Assembly: GCA_958433005.1 (NCBI GenBank)
Contig: CAUAWV010000007.1
Location: 7,514 to 71,513, forward strand
Reading direction: 5' to 3'
DNA length: 64,000 bases
Source: an uncultured Collinsella sp.
GTDB taxonomy: Bacteria > Actinomycetota > Coriobacteriia > Coriobacteriales > Coriobacteriaceae
The translations under genes were made by a program, and so were the position numbers. Numbering within the stretch: the first letter of the stretch is position 1; each line of letters starts with the position of its first letter. Under the pieces are notes generated by a model that was not told the DNA's origin, did not search any database, and saw only the letters and a program-made list of their open reading frames with translations. Below are positions 7,521 to 21,000 of this stretch, piece by piece.

Positions 7521-7772
7521 ATGAGGGAGAAGCGCCCGGCGCTTGTCATCACGTTTCCCACCACGGCGGCCGCCATGGGTTGCGAGTCCCTGTGCGTTGA
7601 GCGTGGCCTTCCCGGGCGAACGATTCCCGTGCCCGGGGAGGTCGCTGCCGGCTGCGGCCTGGCGTGGAAGGCGTTGCCTGCCGATGAGGAGCTGCTGCGC
7701 AGCGAGCTTACCGCGGCAGGCGTTCCTACCGAGGGCTATACCGTGATTGATATGTGGGAGGTCGTGCGATGA
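7521..7772 (+). CDS. DUF3343 domain protein, probable sulfur/selenium relay (paralogue 1)
   Basis: An 83-residue protein with two conserved cysteine contexts, MGCESLCVERG and AAGCGLAWKA, and the segment GRTIPVPG typical of DUF3343. Members co-occur with YedF, SelD and cysteine desulfurases, but no activity is established. The small size and paired cysteines suggest a carrier or putative Se/S-binding protein. ATG 7521 follows TGGAG. The stop overlaps the next ATG in an ATGA junction, implying coupled translation. A larger paralogue with a cysteine-rich head is at 46992. Confidence 0.8.
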   Translation: MREKRPALVITFPTTAAAMGCESLCVERGLPGRTIPVPGEVAAGCGLAWKALPADEELLRSELTAAGVPTEGYTVIDMWEVVR

Positions 7773-8911
7773 TCTACCTGGATAACGCGGCGACGACCAT
7801 GCACAAGCCTCAGACGGTCATCGATGCCGTGACGCAGGCGATGTGCTCGCTCGGCAATGCCGGGCGCGGTGCCACGTCGGGTGCCCTCGATGCCGCTCGT
7901 ACGATTCACGCTTGCCGTACCAAGCTCGCGCGCCTTTTGGGCTGCCCGAGGGCGGACCATGTGTGCTTTACGCCCAACTCCACGGCGGCGCTCAACACCG
8001 CCATCTGTGGCGTGGTGCGTCCCGGTGACCGCGTGGTCACGACGGTGCTTGAGCACAACTCGGTGCTGCGTCCGCTCAATCGCTTGGCGACGGAGCAGGG
8101 TGTGACGGTTGAGCATGCGGGCTGCGACGCGAACGGCGCGCTCGACTACGACGAGCTCGAGCGGCTGGTCACGCCCGGTACGCGTGCCGTGGTGGTGACG
8201 CATGCCTCTAATGTGACCGGCAACGCGGTCGACATTGCGCGCGTGGCGGCCATGGCCCATGCGGCCGGTGCGCTGGTGATCGTCGATGCCTCGCAGTCTG
8301 CCGGTACGGCGCATATCGATATGCAGGCCATGGGGCTCGACGTGGTGTGCTTTACCGGCCACAAGGGGCTCATGGGCCCGCAGGGCACCGGCGGCCTGGC
8401 CGTGGCGGAGGGCGTCGACGTGGCGCCCTGGGCCATGGGCGGCACGGGCGTGCACAGCTTCGATGCGTTGCAGCCCATGGAGTGGCCCACGCGGCTCGAG
8501 GCGGGCACGCTCAACGGTCACGGCATAGCGGGCCTTTCCGCAGGTCTCGACTTTATCGAGGCGCAAGGCGGGGTCGAGGCGATTGCGGCGCATGAGCGAG
8601 CACTGGCGGATCGCTTTCTCGCTGGCGTGCGCGAAATCCCGGAGATCAAGCTCTACGGCGCTTTTGACCAGCCGTCGCGCTCGGCGATCGTCTCGCTCAA
8701 CGTGGGTGATATCGACTCTGCCGAGATCTCGGACGCGCTCATGCAGGGGTGGGGGATTGCGACGCGCTCCGGCGCCCATTGCGCTCCGCTCATGCACCGC
8801 GCGCTGGGAACCGAGCGCCAGGGCGTGATTCGGTTCTCGTTTGGTTACTTCAATACGGCCGAGGAAGTCGACATGGCGATTGAGGCTCTGCGCGATTTGA
8901 GCTGCGATTAG
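7769..8911 (+). CDS. Class V aminotransferase-fold cysteine desulfurase / selenocysteine lyase
   Basis: A 380-residue PLP enzyme expected to remove sulfur from cysteine or selenium from selenocysteine and hold it on an active-site cysteine. The PLP lysine lies in FTGHKGLMG (K199) and the catalytic cysteine in SGAHCAPL (C338). The N-terminus IYLDNAATT and C-terminal GVIRFSFGYFNTAEEVD match the subfamily found in selenium-dependent molybdenum hydroxylase clusters. It is the last gene of the selenium run and overlaps DUF3343 by 4 bases (ATGA). It is the obvious selenium or sulfur source for YedF, DUF3343 and SelD. Substrate preference cannot be read from sequence. Confidence 0.87.
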   Translation: MIYLDNAATTMHKPQTVIDAVTQAMCSLGNAGRGATSGALDAARTIHACRTKLARLLGCPRADHVCFTPNSTAALNTAICGVVRPGDRVVTTVLEHNSVLRPLNRLATEQGVTVEHAGCDANGALDYDELERLVTPGTRAVVVTHASNVTGNAVDIARVAAMAHAAGALVIVDASQSAGTAHIDMQAMGLDVVCFTGHKGLMGPQGTGGLAVAEGVDVAPWAMGGTGVHSFDALQPMEWPTRLEAGTLNGHGIAGLSAGLDFIEAQGGVEAIAAHERALADRFLAGVREIPEIKLYGAFDQPSRSAIVSLNVGDIDSAEISDALMQGWGIATRSGAHCAPLMHRALGTERQGVIRFSFGYFNTAEEVDMAIEALRDLSCD

Positions 8912-8948
8912 ACCAACCTTTTGCGCCCTTAGATAAACCGTTTGCGCT

Positions 8949-9033
8949 ACCTTCCCGCATTGTCGCTTATACAGGGTAATGTGAAATGATGGCCCACTCT
9001 GGGACTCTGTATCTTTGCGAATTGCGGGAAGGT
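8949..9033 (+). promoter_or_regulatory. Long-range inverted repeat covering the ribosome binding site of the giant surface protein
   Basis: ACCTTCCCGCA (8949-8959) is exactly complementary to TGCGGGAAGGT (9023-9033). The 3' arm contains the GGAAGG ribosome binding site of the gene starting at 9038. If both arms are in the transcript, the stem would hide the binding site. If transcription starts between them, the repeat would act as DNA, for example as paired protein sites. The 63-base interval is otherwise featureless and gives no clear promoter. Confidence 0.45.
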
Positions 9034-9037
9034 TCCT

Positions 9038-12000
9038 ATGAACAGGATCACTGCTGCCCTCTATAGGTTTTTGGTTGTCTATCTTTCGGTCGCGATGGTC
9101 GTGACCTCGATACCGCTTGCGCCCCGCGCGGCTTATGCCGATGACGCCGGGGCGGTCGCCGTCGAGAGCGAGGCCCAAGAGACCGACTCGAGTTCTGACG
9201 CTGATGTCCATGCGGTCGATAACGCGTCATCTTCGGGCGAGGGCAGCTCATCCACAGCTTCCGACCAAACGAATAACGCTCAGGACGAATCGTCCAGCTC
9301 GGATACCAGCACTTCCACGTCGAGCTTGGCCCAAGACCTTTCGATCTCCGCGACCGATTCTGATGCAGCAAAGAGCTTGGTTGCCACGGCGGAACCCTCG
9401 TCCGATGACAGCGAAGTCGATCCCCTCCTGTATGAGGACCCAACGGTCTACGAGTATGCCAAGCTTATGCCGAACGGCTATGTGTATCCGTGCGATGCAA
9501 GCGGAAGCGTTACGGTAGAGATCGATGGAAACGACCCGTACGGGAGCTCTGTCGACGGTAAATTGGTAACCAATCTGATCGTTGATTACGGAGTGGATGG
9601 GGTCCCCGGATATATTTGTGAGTATTCCTCCAATTTGCGTTCGGTGCGTTTTGAGAACAGCTCTATTTCTTCAATTGGACTACACGCCTTTTCTGGGTGC
9701 TCCAATCTCGCCGATATCAGCTTTTCCGGTATGACCATTGGGGGCATCGGAACAGAGGCGTTTTCTGGGTGCGGATCGCTTACGAGCCTGAACATTAATG
9801 ACGTTGCTACCATCGGCTCTATGGGCGATGCCGCGTTTGCCTGGAGCGGGCTGCGGTCTACGGGTCTCGACAAGGTCGTTGGTCTCAGTTCGATTCCTGA
9901 GAACGCTTATAATGCCTGCAGCGCTCTGACCGATACCGGTCTGGGCGGGAACACATCCATCACGTCAATCGGCGTTAATGCGTTCAAAAACTGCTCCCGC
10001 CTTGCGACGACCGGACTTGAGAGCAATACGACGATCAAGACGCTCCGCGAAGGTTGCTTCTCCGGGACCAATATGAGCGGCGGGCTGACGCTGCCCCTTT
10101 ATTCCAAAATCGAGGAACTGCCGAGCCGTGCGTTCTATGGCTCTAAGCTCGAAACCGTGTACCTTGGGTGCGACCATGTGGTGCTCATTAATTCCACCAC
10201 GTTTCCCAAGCAATACATGACTGTCATGGTCCCTGCCAAGATGGTTTCGCAATACGAAAGCGGCCACCCTAAAGAGGTTTGGGAGAGCTGTAATGGTAGC
10301 CTGCCCGTCCCCGTAGGCAAGATGCTCCAAAAGATTGAGATCTCGCGTGATCCCGACAAGATGGCCTATCAGCCGGGGGAAAAGATCTCGCTCGAGGGCA
10401 TGAGTGTCACATTTCAATATCCTCATTCGACGATGGATAGCGACTACGAAGCGCTCATAAAGGAAGAACTCGGCGAATACCTTACGGCGACCCCCTGCGA
10501 TGGTGATGTCTTCGACGAGTCGATGGACGGAGAACCTATACAGCTCGTGTACGACGATGGCTACACGCGCCTTGTCGCGTACAGCAAGGGCAACCTGCAG
10601 CAGGCAGCCTACGAGTATGCCAAGCTCATGCCCAACTACTATCTGTATCCGTGCGACGCAAACGGAAATCTTACGGTAGAAATCGATGAAAACAACCCGC
10701 GCGAGAACTCTGTCGATGGTCGAATGGTAACGAATTTGATTGTCGATTACGGGGTTGATGAAGTCGACGCACAGCTCTGCGCCGACTCTACCAATCTGCG
10801 CTCAGTGCGCTTCGAGAACAGTTCCATTTCCAAAATCGGATTGCACGCCTTCTATAACTGCCCGAATCTCACCGATATCAGCCTTTCCGGTATGACCATC
10901 GGCACCATCGGAAAAGAGGCGTTCTATGGCTGCAAGTCGCTTACGAGCCTGAACATCAGCGAGACTACTACCATTGTCTCGATGGGCTATGCCGCGTTTG
11001 CCGACAGTGGGCTGGTGTCCACGGGGCTCGACAAGGTTGTCGGCCTCACATCGATTCCCGACAGAGCCTACGAAGGCTGCAAGGCTCTGACCGATACCGG
11101 CCTGGACAAGAATACCTCCATTACATCGATTGGCGTTTGCGCGTTCAGGTTCTGCTCGAACCTTGCTACCACAGGGCTCGAGAGCAACACAACGGTCCAA
11201 ACGCTTGGCCACACCTGCTTCTACGGCACCGACTTGAGCGGCGGGCTGACGCTGCCATATAACTCCAAGATCGAGGAGTTGCCGGAAAAGGCGTTTGGCA
11301 GCACCAATCTCGAGACCGTGTTCTTTGGGTGCAACCATGCGGTGCTCATTAACACCGACACGTTCCCCAAATACAACATGACCGTCATGGTTCCCGCCAA
11401 GATGATTCCGAAGTATGCTAACGGGCATCCCAAAGCTGTTTGGGAGAGGTGCAACGGCTGCCTGCCCGTCCCCGTGGGCAAGGTGCTCGAGGACGTTGAG
11501 ATCTCATGCGACCCCAACAACATGACCTATGAGACGGGGGAGACCATTTCGCTCGAGGGCATGAGCGTTGAGCTCCATTACCCGCATACGGTATCGATTT
11601 GGGACTACGAGGCCCTCATACAGGAAGAGCTCGGCGAGTACCTTACGGCCACCCCCTGCGACGGCGACGTCTTCGATGAGTCGATGGACGGACAGCCCGT
11701 AAAGCTCGTGTATGACGACGGCTATTCGCATTTTGAATCCCAGACCAAGGGCACGCTACAGCTCAAGAAGCCTGAGCCGACGTCGTTCCAGATCTCCTAT
11801 GCCCAAACGATCGATAAAGGCGAACGCAAGCTGATGGACGGCGTTGAACTGTCCGATGTTTCCGGCGCGACGACGATTGATGCGGGCGACGAGGTCACGC
11901 TCGATGCCGGTGCTCTAGGAATGCTCAACGACAACATCACGTTTAAGGGCTGGTATGATACCGAGTCCGGCAAGTACATCTCCAAGGAAGCGGCTTGCAC

Positions 12001-15000
12001 GTTTACGCCAGATAAGGACCTGTCCCTGGAGGCTCGCTTTAAGCTCAAGGACTATGCGGTGCATGTCAACGATGCGCAGGCGACCGATTCGTCACAGGAC
12101 TTTGCGCACCTGAGTGTTACCGCCCAAAACTGCTATCGCAATGCCGGCGAGACGGTTGAGGTTTCCGCCGTCACGGATAACGCCCTGTTCCTGGGCTGGT
12201 ATCTGGGCGAGGGCGATGATGCGTACGCCGCGAGCGATCAGCTCGACTTTACCTATACGGTGGACAAGGCGGACGCGATTGTGTCCGAGGACAAGACTGA
12301 CGCTAGGATCGAGATCACGCCGCGCTACTGCGCTCCCCAGGCAAGCGTTGTGCTGAGTGTGGACGGGGTCGATGAGAACGGGCAGCCGCTCGGGCAGTTC
12401 CTTTCCACCGGTCTGTACGGCATCGGGTCGCGCGTGACGGTCGTGGCGGTGCCAATGCCTGGCTATGTGTTTGACTACGCGACCGATGCCCTCGGCAACG
12501 TTGTCTTTACCGGGGACGATGGTCCGTCCTACACGTTTGTGCTCGAGGGGGATGTGCAGTACACCGCGCATTTCCGCGAGGAGACTGACCCCGACGAGTC
12601 ACTCGCGGCGCTGAAGGCCGCGCTCATCGCCGCAATTACGGCTGCGGCCGTTCTCGCTACCATGTATGGCTTGGGCGAGATCGTCGACCCCATCGCGGCC
12701 GACGCAGTGATCGAGATCGGTATGGCCGACAATATTGAGGATGTTGCCGCTGTGGGCACCAAGGTGCTCAAGGAGATTAAGGACATCATCGATGACCACA
12801 AGAAGCCCAAGCCTCATGGCGACCATAAGATCGAAATAATTACCACCGCGCAGCCCGAGGTGGGCGGCGTCGTTACCGGAGGCGGTATCCACTATGAGGG
12901 GACGGTCGCCACGCTCGAGGCTGTCGCAAATCCCGGCTATCGCTTCGTATGTTGGAAAGAGAACGGCGTCGAGGTCTCGACATCTCCTCTCAAGACGATG
13001 ACGATCACGGACCTGACGCCCGAGGTTGTAAAGATGACGGCCGTTTTCGAGAAAAAAGTCGAGATTACGGCCGTTGCCGAAGCCGATGGCATTCAGGCCG
13101 ATTTTTCGACAGGCTGCACCGCAAGCCCCGTAAAGCAGAGCATTACACGTGGCGATCAGGCTATGGTCACCGCGAGCGAGGGTCCCGACTATGCCTTTGT
13201 GGGATGGTTTGAGGACGGCGTCGAGGTTTCGCCCGAGCGTACGTATATCTTTAAGGCCGAGGTCGACCGCCATCTGGTTGCACGCTTCCGCAAGGCGGAT
13301 AAGACCATCCTGGTGAATACCGATCCCTTCGATAGCGCCGAGGTGCTGTGCGATGGCGTGCCGGTCGTGGACGGTAAGGTTCGCGCGAAGGATGGGGACA
13401 TTCTCACGTTTACGATGCGGCCCAAGGTACGCCCCGACAATCCGGAGAAAACGTACCGGTTTGTGGAATGGCGCGAAACCGATGCGCAGGGCATCACGAT
13501 TGCCAACAAGCAGGAAGTTTGCGAATACCGCGTTAACGGGAATGCCCGGATCGAGGCCGTGATGGACGGCAGGGATGCGCATACCGTGCGTGCCGAGGCC
13601 GACCCGCTCGAGGGCGGTACCGTTACGCTGAAGCGTGGCGAGACTGCTGGCATGGTACTCGAGGTTCCCGAAGGCGAGCGTGTGACCGCGGAGGCCACCC
13701 CATCCGAGGGCTATATCTTTGACGGCTGGTATTTGAGCAACGGCGGCTCGGATGTCACCTCGACGCTGGTTTCGAGCGAGCGCTCTTATACCTTTGAGCC
13801 CATTACCGACTGCGTGATCCAAGCGAAGTTTACGCGCGCCTGCAAGGTAGACGTGGTCGTTGAGCCGGCCGCGGCCATGGCGGGCAAATATTTGGTGCAC
13901 GGCGAGGGCTACTGCATGAAGGGCGAGCCTGCCACGCTGAGCATTGAGCTTACGGCCGAGGCGAGCAAACAATTTACCTTTAAGGGCTGGTACGACGCCA
14001 AGACGGACCTGCTTTTGGGCACCGACCCCAGCTACCTTGAGTTCTATCCCGAGGACGTGGAATGCACGGTGCGTGCGGTGTTTGAGGAAAACACGTATAC
14101 CGTGACGGCGAAGGCAAAAAAGACCTTTGTGGAGCGGGGTACCGTTGAGATCGAGGGGCATCCGGGCGCATCTTCTGTTACTTGTGGCTACGGCGATACG
14201 GTGATGCTCAAGGCAAAGGCCAACGACGGCTATCGTTTTGACCATTGGAAGGATGACTCCGGTAAGGAGTACGACACCGCCGAGCTGGTCGTCAAGGTTA
14301 CCAAGAGCGATACCTATACCGCGATCTTTACCGACTCAAAACCCGAGGTCATGGTCACCGCCGATTCATGGCTCGGCGGTACCGTGACGTGCAATGGGAC
14401 CGTGGTGAAGCCTACGACCGATACGTTCAAATTAGGGGAAACCCTTCATTTGACGGCCAAGGCCCATCCTGGCTTTTTGTTCCGGGGTTGGTGCGTCAAT
14501 GGCCGCCTGAAGAGCCTTAAGCACGAGACCTCGTTGGTTGCGAAGGCTCGCGGTAAAACCGGGCACTGCGTTATTACCGCGGGCTTTGTGCCTATCGATA
14601 CCGTCTGCGTGCCCCTCGCCGATCCTGCGGAGGGTGGCACCGTCAAGGCGAGCCGCGTTCTTGCGGACCGCGGCGCGGAGGTTGCCCTTAAGGCAACACC
14701 CAATCCCGGTTATGTCTTTACTGGTTGGTATACGGCAGACGGCACGTTTGAGTCTGCCGATGCGGAGTTCACCTGCCACCAGGAGCGCAGCCATGTGCAC
14801 ATCGCTCGCTTTATGGCAAAAAGCTATGAAGTCGACGCCACGACGGTAGTCGATTCCGGCACCGGTTCGCTGATCGAATCGAGTGTCGCCGGCTGGGTCG
14901 AGGGCACGGGTACCGTCGAGGCGGGGCATGCCGCCACGCTGACTGCGCATGCGCTTTCGGGCTATGCGTTTGAGTATTGGGCCGATGCCTCGGGCGCCGT

Positions 15001-18000
15001 GGTAAGCCGCGACACCACCTATCACGTGGTGCCGACGTCTGACACGGCGCTCCAGGCCGTGTTCTCGGCAAAGCAATATACGGTGGACGTCTCGTGCGAA
15101 GAGAGCATGGGCACGGTCGAGGGCGCGGGGGCGTATGCCGCTGGACAGGTCGCAACCGTGCGTGCGGTCGCCGCCGAGGATACGGCTTTTGTGGGCTGGT
15201 TCCGTAACGGCACATGCGTGAGCTCCAAGAAAACCTATCGATTTACCGTGCGTGAGGATACGTCGCTCTATGCCCTCTTTGCGTCGGGTTCGTATGTCGT
15301 GCATACCGTTGCTTCGCCTGCCGAGGGCGGAGCCGTGAGCGGCTTTGGTGGCTATGAGTCCGGCGACCGCGCAACGCTTTGTGCGACTGCAAACACCGGG
15401 TATTCGTTTGCGGGTTGGACGGACGACAAGGGCGACTCAGTCAGCGAGAACGCCGACTATACCGTTAAGGTCACGGGCAACGCCACCTATACGGCGACCT
15501 TTACGCCTAAGTCCTATCAGGTCGTTTTGAGTGCGAGCGACGATAACGTTGGCACCCTGAGCGGCGAGGGCTCCTATCAATTCGGTGATACGGTCGAACT
15601 CAACGCTACGCCTATGGGAACCAAACGTTTTGTCGGCTGGTATGTCCTGGATGCCGAGGGCAACAAGTCGCTGCTGAGCTGCGACGCTCATTGTTGGGTT
15701 AAGCTCGACGAGGATATGGTCGAGGGGCTCGAGGACGATACGTTGGAGCTCCAGGCCGTGTTTGCCGATCCGTACGAGGTGACCGTTACGGGCGAGGTCG
15801 TGGTGAAGGACAAGACTTCGAACAGGGGCTGCCGTGTTACGGGCAGCGGTAGCTTTGCCGTGGGCGATCAGGTGGAACTGACCGCTGTTGCCGGCATGGG
15901 CTATCGCTTTGTGGGCTGGAGCACCGATAAGGAGGGCACCTCGATTGTCGAGACTGCGACGACCCTCGATGTGACTGCCACGCAGGACATAACGTACTAC
16001 GCGCAGTTCGAATCCGATGGACAGGTGACCATTACCGTCACTGGCTCGTCCATCTTCCGCGGTACGGCCCTTCTGGTCGACGGCATTCCTGCCGGCAGCA
16101 GGTCCTACGACAGGGGCGACATGTTTATGGCGATCGCGATTCCGTGGAAGAAGCACCACTTCTCGCATTGGGTCGACGATGCGGGTGTCACGGTGAGCTA
16201 TAGCGCGTTCTATATCGGTACCGCAAAGGAGAATAGGCAGCTTACGGCCGTGTTCTATGAGACGGGCTGCGATGTTCAGGTCGCTACGTATCCTAAGGAT
16301 GCTGGCTTTTCGATGGTAGCGCTCGGTACGGGTGGCTCCTACCACTCCGCGGCGATTATGTTTACCGTGCCGCATAAGGGTTGGAAGTTTAAATACTGGG
16401 TCGATGAGAACGGCATGCCCGTTGGCTTTACGCCGGTCATTAACCGCGTGGTGTTTGGCAACCGAACCTTTACGGCCGTTTATGAACGGGCGACGATGTC
16501 GGTGACGGCGGTTGATCCGCGTCAGGGCGGACACGTCGAGGGCTCCTCCGAGGACGAATCTCTGGGCTATGCCGTGACCAACGAAGTCGAGAACGGTGAG
16601 TCCACGACCCTGACTGCCGTTCCCGATGCGGGGTATGTGTTCGATGGGTGGTATGCGCGCAATGACGACGGGTCGTTGGGCGATGAGCCACTGAGCACGG
16701 ATGCTACCTGGACGTTTGTCCCCGAGGATAACATGACTGTCGAGGCGCGCTTTGCGGAGGCGCCTAAGTACAAGGTGACGGCCCGAGCGGTCAACGGATC
16801 GGTTGATTCGGAGTCTGCTTTGGTCGCTACGGATGGCAAGGTGACGCTTTCGGCGACGCCCGATGAGGGCTGCTACCTGACGCGCGTGACCGTTGCCGAA
16901 GAGGCAGGCGATGACGGTTCGGCCGGCAATGCCTATGACCTTGATATTTCCGACTATAAGGGTGGGGCGTACGAGGTCACACTGAGTGGCGTGAGTGCTC
17001 CGCAGCAGGTTACATTCGAATTCGCGAAGGCTGCGGCTCCGGAGGTGCTCGCTCAGCCGCAGGATGCAAGCGCTTACGAGGGCGATCCGGTTGATCTTTC
17101 GGTCGCCGCCGAGGCGGGGCGCAACGTTCGCGTCCATGCGGCCGTGTCTTCTGGATCCGCTGCAGACGTCAAGCTGAGCTACCAGTGGTATCGCGTGTCT
17201 GACGATAGCGGCAAGGCGGTGGCGCTGAAGGGCGAGGCGGGGGAGACTCTTTCGATCGCCCAGCTCGACAGCGACGGCGAAGGCGAGTACTTCTGTCGCA
17301 TTACGCAGAACTACCTGGGCACGGTGACAAAGACGGATACCGAACATGCAAAGGTATCCATCGTGCCGCGAGAAGCACTTGTGTTTAACGGGCGTGTGCT
17401 GCCGGTGGCGACCGCTCACGATGAGTACCGTGCAGAGATTGCCGGCGCTACGGGCGGCAAGGCACCGTATGCGTACAACTTGGATGATGTTGAGGTTCCT
17501 GAGGGCATGCAGCTGACGCTGGCAGATGACGGATCGGGCGCCTTGGTGCTCTCGGGCGTGCCTGCGGCTACGGGTGTGCATAGCTTCAAGATTAGGTGCA
17601 CTGATGACCTGGGCAACAAGTGCGATGCGCACTTCGCGCTGCTCGTGAAGGCGAAGGAAGCCCCGCTTACATTTGAGGGCCAGACCTTTACCTACAACGC
17701 GACGGCGCAGGCCCCGGAGCTTTCGGGCGTGCCCGAGGGTTGCGAGGACGATGTCAAACTGACCTATGTTGGCACGGGCGACACACATTACTCGTCTGAT
17801 AAGGCGCCGGTGGATGCCGGCACGTATCGTGCGGTGGTGACGCTCGACGCCAAGGGATATGTCGGTAATGCCTCCTGTGACTTCACGATCGAGAAGGCCC
17901 CGGTCGATATTTCGATCGAGACGTCCGATGTGACATACGATGGCGCACGACACAGTGCGGCGGTTGCGGTTGCCGGCCTTGATGCGTCCGCCTATTCCGT

Positions 18001-21000
18001 TGTCTATCGAGGTATAGATGGAACGTCCTATGGTCCGACGGCGCTGGAGCCGTGCGACAGTGGCAACTACCGCGTCACGGTTAAGGTGACTGACCCCAAT
18101 TATCAGGGTAAAAAGTCCGCCGAGTTCTCGATTACAAAGGCAAGCCAGGTTATTACGGGAACGACGAGCTATTCGGGTGTATACGGTGGAGACCCCATCG
18201 TGTTTAACAACGTTGCCCAGACTCCCGTGAGCTTTGAGCTGGTCGATTCCGATGACGATGCGAGCCCGGTTTCGATTAAGGGACGCTGCGCGACGGTGAA
18301 GGCCGCCGGTACGGCGCGTGTTGTCGCCCATGCCGCTGCCTCGCGTAACTATCTTGCCGCCGAGGACGTCGAGTTGTCGGTTTCCGTTGCACCTGCCCAG
18401 TTGCTGGTGAAGGTCGACGATGCCGAGCGCTTTGAGGGCCAGGAAAATCCCGAGTTTACCTCCAGCTTGGTGAGCCGTTGCGACACCTCGGACGTAAAGG
18501 TTACGTACTTCTGCTCGGCGAATAAGAAATCGCCGGCGGGTGAGTACCAGATCGACGCGGCGGTTGCCGATCCGAACTTTGATGTCGCGGTCGACCCCGG
18601 TACACTGACGGTCAAGAAGAAGCCCGAACACTACAAAGTGACGGCGAAGGCAGTCAACGGTTCGGTCGACAACGACTTGGTTTCGGTCGTTGAGGGCGGG
18701 GATGCGACCCTCTCGGCGACGCCCGACGAGGGCTGCTACCTCGAGCGCGTGACGGTCGCGCAGGCCGGCTCAGATGCGACCGTTGACCTCGACATTTCTG
18801 ATTACAAGGGCGGGGCGTACAAGGTCTCGCTGAGCGATGTCACCGCATCGCAGGAGGTCACGTTCGAGTTTGCGAAGGCGGACGCTCCGCGTGTGGTCGC
18901 GCAGCCGCAGGACGTGAGCGTCCATGAGGGCGATTCGGCTGTGCTCTCGGTTGTGGCCGACGCAGGCAAGAACGTCGCCGACCACGCGACCTCGTCCACG
19001 GGGTGCGCTGCCGAGGTTGAGCTTTCCTACCAGTGGTTCCGCATGGTGAATGGCAAGGCCGTGGCGCTCGATGGCGAGACGGGGGAGACGCTCTCGCTCG
19101 CGGACCTCGATGACGAGCAGGCCGGCGAGTACTTCTGTCGCATCACTCAACGCTACCTTGATACTGAGAAGCAGACGGACAGTGATTGCGCCTCCGTCTC
19201 CGTCGTTGCCTGGGACACCCTTGTGTTTAACGGCGACCTGCTGCCGGCAGCGAGCGCCCACAGTACGTACATCGCTACGATTGCCGGGGCCGCGGGCGGC
19301 AAGGCTCCGTACGAGTACGCATGGGATGAGACGAAGCTCCCCGACGGGCTCAAGCTCTCCCGTACTTCGGGCGGCCTGACGCTCTCTGGTGTTCCGTCCA
19401 AGACGGGCGTTTCCGCCTTCGAAATCACGTGCACGGATGTCCGTGGCGAGGCCATGACCGCCCGCTTTGCGTTCGTTGTCCAGGCAAAGCGCGTAAAGCT
19501 AACGTTTGCGGATAGCGACTTTACGTTTAATGGCGCGTCGCAGGCGCCCGAAGTTTCCGGTGCTCCCAAGGTCTGCAAGGGTGACCTTAAGGTCTGGTAC
19601 TACGGATGCGGAAGTACGCAATATTCCTCGACGGATGCCCCGACCGATGCCGGCGCATACCGCGCTGTCGTCACGCTGCGCAGCCACGGCTACATCGGTG
19701 CCGCTGCCTGCGAGTTCGAGATCGCTCCGGCAAAGCTCAAGGTGAAGGTTGACGACGCCGAGCGCTTCGAGGGAGAGGCGAACCCAGCGTTTACCTCGAG
19801 CCTGGAGAGTGCGGTTGACACTTCGGGTGTGAAGGTCGAGTACTCCTGCGATGCCGATGAGAGCTCTCCTGCTGGCGTGTACCAGATCGGCGCGACGGTC
19901 ACCGATCCGAATTTCGATGTCGAGGTCGTGCCCGGAACGCTGACGGTGAAAAAGAAGCAGGAGCCCGTCGATCCCGACCCGGACAACCCGGATCCCGGTC
20001 AGCCTGATCCCAACCCCGACCCGGATAATCCGGAGCCGGACAATCCAGATAACCCTGACCCGGACAACCCGGATCCCGATCAGCCTGATCCCAACCCCGA
20101 CCCGGATAATCCGGAACCCGATAATCCTGATCCGGACCCCAAGCCTGATCCCGATAACCCCGACCCTGATAACCCCGAGCCCGATAACCCGGACAAGCCC
20201 GAGCGCTTTGAGGTGACGGCAAAGGCGGTCAACGGTTCGGTCGACAACGCTTCCGTCACCGTTGATGCGGGCGGCGACGTGACGCTCTCGGCGACGCCCG
20301 ACGAGGGCTGCTACCTCGAGCGGGTGACGGTCACGGAAGCCGGCTCGGACAAGGCCATCGATCTCGATATTTCCGGCTATGAGGGCGGAGCGTACAAGGT
20401 CACGCTGAGCGGCGTCACCGCGTCGCACGAGATTACGTTCGAGTTCGCGAAAGCGGACGCTCCGAAGGTGATTGCGCAGCCACAGGACGCGAGTGCCTAC
20501 GAGGGCGATGCTGTCGTACTCTCGGTCGCGGCCGAAGCGGGGGAGAGCGTGGCCGACCATGCGGGCTCGTCCACGGGTCCTGCCGGCGATGTCGAGCTCT
20601 CCTACCAGTGGTTCCATATGGTCGACGGCAAAGCCGTGGCGCTTGAGGGCGAGACGGGGGAGACGCTCCTCATCGAGGGCCTTGATGGCGATTGCGCCGG
20701 CGAGTATTTCTGCCGTGTCACTCAGCGCTACCTTGGTACCGAGATGCAAGCGGACAGCGATCGCGCTGTCGTTTCCGTTGTGCCCCGGGATGCCCTCGTG
20801 TTCAACGGCGGTCTGCTGCCGGTTGCACGTGCGCATAGCACGTATCGCGCGACGATTTTGGGTGCCGCGGGTGGCGAAGCTCCGTATGAGTACACGTGGG
20901 ACGAAGCTAAGCTCCCCGACGGGTTTAAGCTCACCCGCACGGCGGGCGGTCTGACGCTCTCGGGCGTCCCGTCCAAGGCCGGAGTGTCTACCTTTGACAT

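Noticed and set aside
15437..18631. 1064-codon open frame on the minus strand inside the surface protein gene
   Set aside because: It shadows the repetitive plus-strand gene. It repeats with the same periodicity as the coding repeats and shows no recognisable domain, signal peptide or ribosome binding site.
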